DNA of 64,000 nt, from NCBI RefSeq assembly GCF_002843355.2, contig NZ_PJAI02000001.1, positions 1-64,000 of the forward strand. Direction: 5' to 3'. Below the pieces are notes generated by a model that made no database searches, was not told the DNA's origin, and saw nothing but the letters and a program-made list of their open reading frames with translations. Position numbers and translations under genes: made by a program. This document shows, in pieces, positions 61,556 to 64,000 of the stretch; position 1 is the first letter of the stretch; every line of letters begins with the position of its first letter. Source of the stretch: Colwellia echini (GTDB lineage Bacteria > Pseudomonadota > Gammaproteobacteria > Enterobacterales > Alteromonadaceae).

Positions 61556-62980
61556 ATGACTAAAAAAACTAAGATTGTAGCTACCGTATCAGACCTTAAA
61601 GGCGACGTAGCATTTATTGGTGAATTATTTAAACGTGGCGTAAACGTTATTCGTTTAAACACCGCTCACCAAACTCCAGAAGATACACGTGAAGTAATTA
61701 AAAACGTACGCGCAGTAAGTGAAAAATTAGCGGTTTTGGTTGATACCAAAGGTCCAGAAATGCGTACTAACTTGAAAATTGAAGAAGACTTAACCATCAA
61801 AACTGGTGATAAAGTTGTTTTTCGTGCTGACGGCTTAGACGCTGTAACCACTAAAGATGCAGTTCAAGTTAACTACTTAGGTTTTGTTAAAGACGTGCCA
61901 GTTGGCGCACGTATTTTAATTGACGATGGCTTATTAGAGCTAGTTGTTGACAGTAAAGATGAAGAGCAACTTTACACAACTGCATTAAACAACGGTAAAA
62001 TTAAGAAGAAGAAATCGGTTAACGTTCCTGGCGTTGAAATTAATCTTCCTTCAGTTACTGATCGTGATAAAACGTTTATCGAAATGTGTATCGACACAGG
62101 TGTTGACTTTATTGCTCACTCATTTGTGCGTAACAAGCAAGATGTATTAGATGTGCAAAACATCTTAGACGCGAAAAACTCGCCGATTAAAATCATTGCT
62201 AAAATCGAAAACCGTGAAGGTGTAGATAACTTAGATGAAATCTTAGAAGTTGTTTACGGCGTAATGGTTGCTCGTGGTGACTTAGGTATCGAAATCCCTG
62301 GTTACGAAGTACCATTAGTACAAAAAGATATGATCGAACGTTGTATTAAAGCTAAAGTACCTGTTATTACAGCAACACAAATGCTTGAAAGTATGATTCA
62401 AAACCCACGTGCTACACGTGCTGAAATTTCAGACGTTGCTAACGCTGTTTTAGATGGTACTGATGCATTAATGCTTTCTGGTGAATCTGCATACGGTGAT
62501 TACCCGTTTGAAGCTGTTGAAACTATGGCAAACATAGCTAGACACGTTGAAGAAAACACAGCAAGTGGTATCAACCTTGACTCAGAAGATACTAACAAAG
62601 ATTTACAAGCATACATTGCTAAATCTGTTGCTAAATCTGCACGCGATTTAGAAGTTGATGCGATTGTTGTACCAACGGCTACAGGCTCAACTGTTCGTCA
62701 AATTGCTTCACATCGTCCAGCTGCACCAATTTATGCTGCATGTTACAAGCCTGAATCACTACGTTTATTATCATTAAGCTACGGCGTAGAAGCATACTTA
62801 ATTGATGTTCCAGAGCGTAAAGATGTTATTAAAGCATCTATTGCACCACTTTTAGAAAGTGGCATAATCAAAAACGAAAGCTTAGTTGTTATTGCTAAAA
62901 GTGCACAAGGTGCTCCGAAAGGAGAAACTAACCGCATGGAAATCAACACAGCAGCTTCATTTGTTAACCGCGTAAACTAA
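61556..62980 (+). CDS. pyk: Pyruvate kinase
   Basis: Transfers phosphate from phosphoenolpyruvate to ADP at the end of glycolysis. I start at ATG 61556 (TKKTKIVATVSDLKG follows, matching PykF-type starts); the GTG at 61544 would add four residues. The 474-residue protein has the catalytic lysine in IIAKIENREG (about 217-226), VARGDLGIEI and ITATQMLESMIQNPRATRAEISDVANA (split, about 268-294). Unusual: the N-terminal motif normally RLNFSHG reads RLNTAHQ, replacing the serine that helps bind K+, and TIGPAS reads TVSDLK. DTKGPEMRT keeps the glutamate of K+-dependent enzymes. The allosteric C domain is present. Confidence 0.95.
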   Translation: MTKKTKIVATVSDLKGDVAFIGELFKRGVNVIRLNTAHQTPEDTREVIKNVRAVSEKLAVLVDTKGPEMRTNLKIEEDLTIKTGDKVVFRADGLDAVTTKDAVQVNYLGFVKDVPVGARILIDDGLLELVVDSKDEEQLYTTALNNGKIKKKKSVNVPGVEINLPSVTDRDKTFIEMCIDTGVDFIAHSFVRNKQDVLDVQNILDAKNSPIKIIAKIENREGVDNLDEILEVVYGVMVARGDLGIEIPGYEVPLVQKDMIERCIKAKVPVITATQMLESMIQNPRATRAEISDVANAVLDGTDALMLSGESAYGDYPFEAVETMANIARHVEENTASGINLDSEDTNKDLQAYIAKSVAKSARDLEVDAIVVPTATGSTVRQIASHRPAAPIYAACYKPESLRLLSLSYGVEAYLIDVPERKDVIKASIAPLLESGIIKNESLVVIAKSAQGAPKGETNRMEINTAASFVNRVN

Positions 62981-63028
62981 TTTAAATATTAATTTACCTT
63001 GTTGCCTAGCAACAATTAACAAGCGAAT

Positions 63029-63062
63029 AAAAAAGCTTAAGCCTCACGGTTTAAGCTTTTTT
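63029..63062. terminator. Bidirectional terminator after pyk
   Basis: AAAAAAGCTTAA (63029-63040) pairs perfectly with TTAAGCTTTTTT (63051-63062), loop GCCTCACGGT. Located 49 bases past the pyk stop; the minus-strand T-run also serves the DUF1704 gene. Confidence 0.93.
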
Positions 63063-63133
63063 TATGGCTGTGAATATTGAGCTAACGAATTAGCGTTAAT
63101 ACCAAACGCAATAATTAATTTGTTTAGTATAAA

Positions 63134-63147
63134 CCGAACTCAGGTTA
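63134..63147. repeat. Solo end of the 196-bp repeat family, overlapping DUF1704 stop codon
   Basis: CCGAACTCAGGTTA reads on the minus strand as TAACCTGAGTTCGG, the first 14 bases of the element end. The TAA is the stop codon of the DUF1704 gene. No interior or second end follows. Confidence 0.7.
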
Positions 63148-64000
63148 CTTAAGTGTTTTTGGGATGTTATCGAGTAATTGATCGTAGTGACTATAAATTT
63201 TAGGCATGTCCATGCTGTTGAGAAAACCAGAGCAGGTTAAGTAAGCTAATAAATAACGTGCGTCTTTAACCCAAGGAGGAAGGTACTTGGGGGGTTGGCA
63301 TAAGCCTATTTCTTCAAGTTTGTATAAAACCGGTATGTCTTCAATATCTAACTTGCCGCAAAATAATAATTTAAGGCAATCCGCTCTGCCATTTACCGCA
63401 ATAGCCTTTAAGAAATTGTGTACCCGAATTAGTCCCTCTAAATAAACGCCGTCTTTAGTAAACGGAGCACCGCCTGTTAGCATGCCGCCTCTAAATACGC
63501 GACGGCTGTTCTCATAGGCTTGAGACTCATTACCAATTCGACCTAAGAAGTAATGATATACATCTAAGAAATCAGCGCCTTCAATTGACATTTGTATAGC
63601 GATAATACGATCAGCAAGTCTGCGTAGTCGGTCTAAATCAATTGAATTAGTGATATATTCAGAAAATACTGCTAAACCTTCTTGTGTTTTAGTGGTACCA
63701 GGATGACCAGCAGCCAGTATTTTAAGGTGTTGTTGATTTAAGCCGTTAATTGATGTGGCAACATGAATATGCGCTTCGTGGTTAATTAATTGCTGTGCAT
63801 CTAAATCAGTAAAACATGCGGTTCTTCTAATTCTGATTAATTTGGGGTTAGCTAAGGCGTTAGCTGAAAGTTCATCAACAATTTCAACTTTTGGCGCTTC
63901 ATCCCCAAACATTTTTACAACAGCCGCTTGCATTTGACTGGCAATATCTGAAGCCAGATAACACATAGGAGGCGGGGTGCCAAAATCATAAGTTGAATAA
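63145..64000 (-). CDS. DUF1704 (QEGLA-motif) metallopeptidase-like protein, C-terminal part
   Basis: The frame stays open to the window edge (residues YSTYDFGTPPP precede the ATG at 63966), so the N-terminus lies outside. Visible are the HExxxH motif in LINHEAHIHVATSINGLNQ and the QEGLA motif in TKTQEGLAVFSEY, the features of DUF1704 proteins, called flavohemoglobin expression-modulating in some annotations and related to the eukaryotic MATCAP tubulin tyrosine carboxypeptidases, which use HExxxH for zinc. A helical C-terminal region (YHYFLGRIGNESQAYENSRRVFRGG split) is also typical. Substrate in bacteria unknown. Its stop codon is the start of a TAACCTGAG repeat end. Confidence 0.88.
   Translation of the reverse strand, partial: YSTYDFGTPPPMCYLASDIASQMQAAVVKMFGDEAPKVEIVDELSANALANPKLIRIRRTACFTDLDAQQLINHEAHIHVATSINGLNQQHLKILAAGHPGTTKTQEGLAVFSEYITNSIDLDRLRRLADRIIAIQMSIEGADFLDVYHYFLGRIGNESQAYENSRRVFRGGMLTGGAPFTKDGVYLEGLIRVHNFLKAIAVNGRADCLKLLFCGKLDIEDIPVLYKLEEIGLCQPPKYLPPWVKDARYLLAYLTCSGFLNSMDMPKIYSHYDQLLDNIPKTLK

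Overview
The window reads as a chromosomal segment of an AT-rich marine gammaproteobacterium of the order Alteromonadales, most like the Colwelliaceae (Colwellia/Thalassotalea type). That placement is inferred from protein content (a VC0807-type protein, a TIGR04219-type outer membrane protein, DUF2333, DUF5610, an AcuR/AcuI pair), from the low GC content and from the repeat families; no database search was possible. No rRNA, tRNA, CRISPR array, prophage or transposase gene was seen. Most of the window is core chromosome with small accessory blocks.

Layout. 1-1500: the 3' end of tuf, a terminator, a MITE-like palindromic element and epmA (EF-P lysylation). 1900-9610: a sugar-acid cluster made of a LacI-type repressor, mannonate dehydratase (manD), a Gfo/Idh/MocA oxidoreductase, a sodium:solute symporter, a terminator, a lipoprotein of unknown function and a MATE exporter; two palindromic operators match each other. 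9800-13500: a YHYH-domain lipoprotein with a small secreted partner, then a Cache-type chemoreceptor. 13600-18860: the cysJIH sulfite reduction operon (minus strand) and a divergent lytic transglycosylase. 18990-21240: outer membrane protein, DUF2333 protein and PCu(A)C copper chaperone. 21345-23540: a crotonase and a PspA-PspC-membrane protein operon with a sigma-54-like promoter. 23800-26360: acuR, acuI and a nitroreductase with a TetR-type operator. 27280-32900: murB-birA-coaX, mtnN, a cbiB-like gene and a TRIC-family membrane protein. 33250-36920: DUF5610 protein, rraB with an acyltransferase, a DUF4136 lipoprotein and a TraB/GumN protein.

37050-40720 holds nosDFYL, the copper-loading genes for nitrous oxide reductase, without nosZ or nosR beside them. 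41080-43515 encodes a periplasmic glutaminase with a DcaP-type porin. 44000-49190 holds tyrS, a CheZ-like protein, an M23 peptidase and anmK. 49650-50850 holds two small genes and a glycine-zipper protein. 51250-55350 pairs a pseudoreceiver-receiver-hemerythrin protein with a hybrid histidine kinase, the most unusual protein architecture in the window. 55420-64000 holds gadB with a tryptophan-rich membrane protein, a diguanylate cyclase, a VC0807-type protein, a CBS-domain protein, a secreted small protein, pyruvate kinase and the C-terminal part of a DUF1704 metallopeptidase-like protein.

The clearest pattern not explained by genes is a repeat family whose ends read TAACCTGAGTTCGGGATAA. One complete 196-bp copy has perfect 18-bp inverted ends and a 4-bp target duplication. 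Diverged, truncated or collapsed copies recur at six other places, and all seven lie at the 3' ends of genes, in two cases supplying the stop codon itself.
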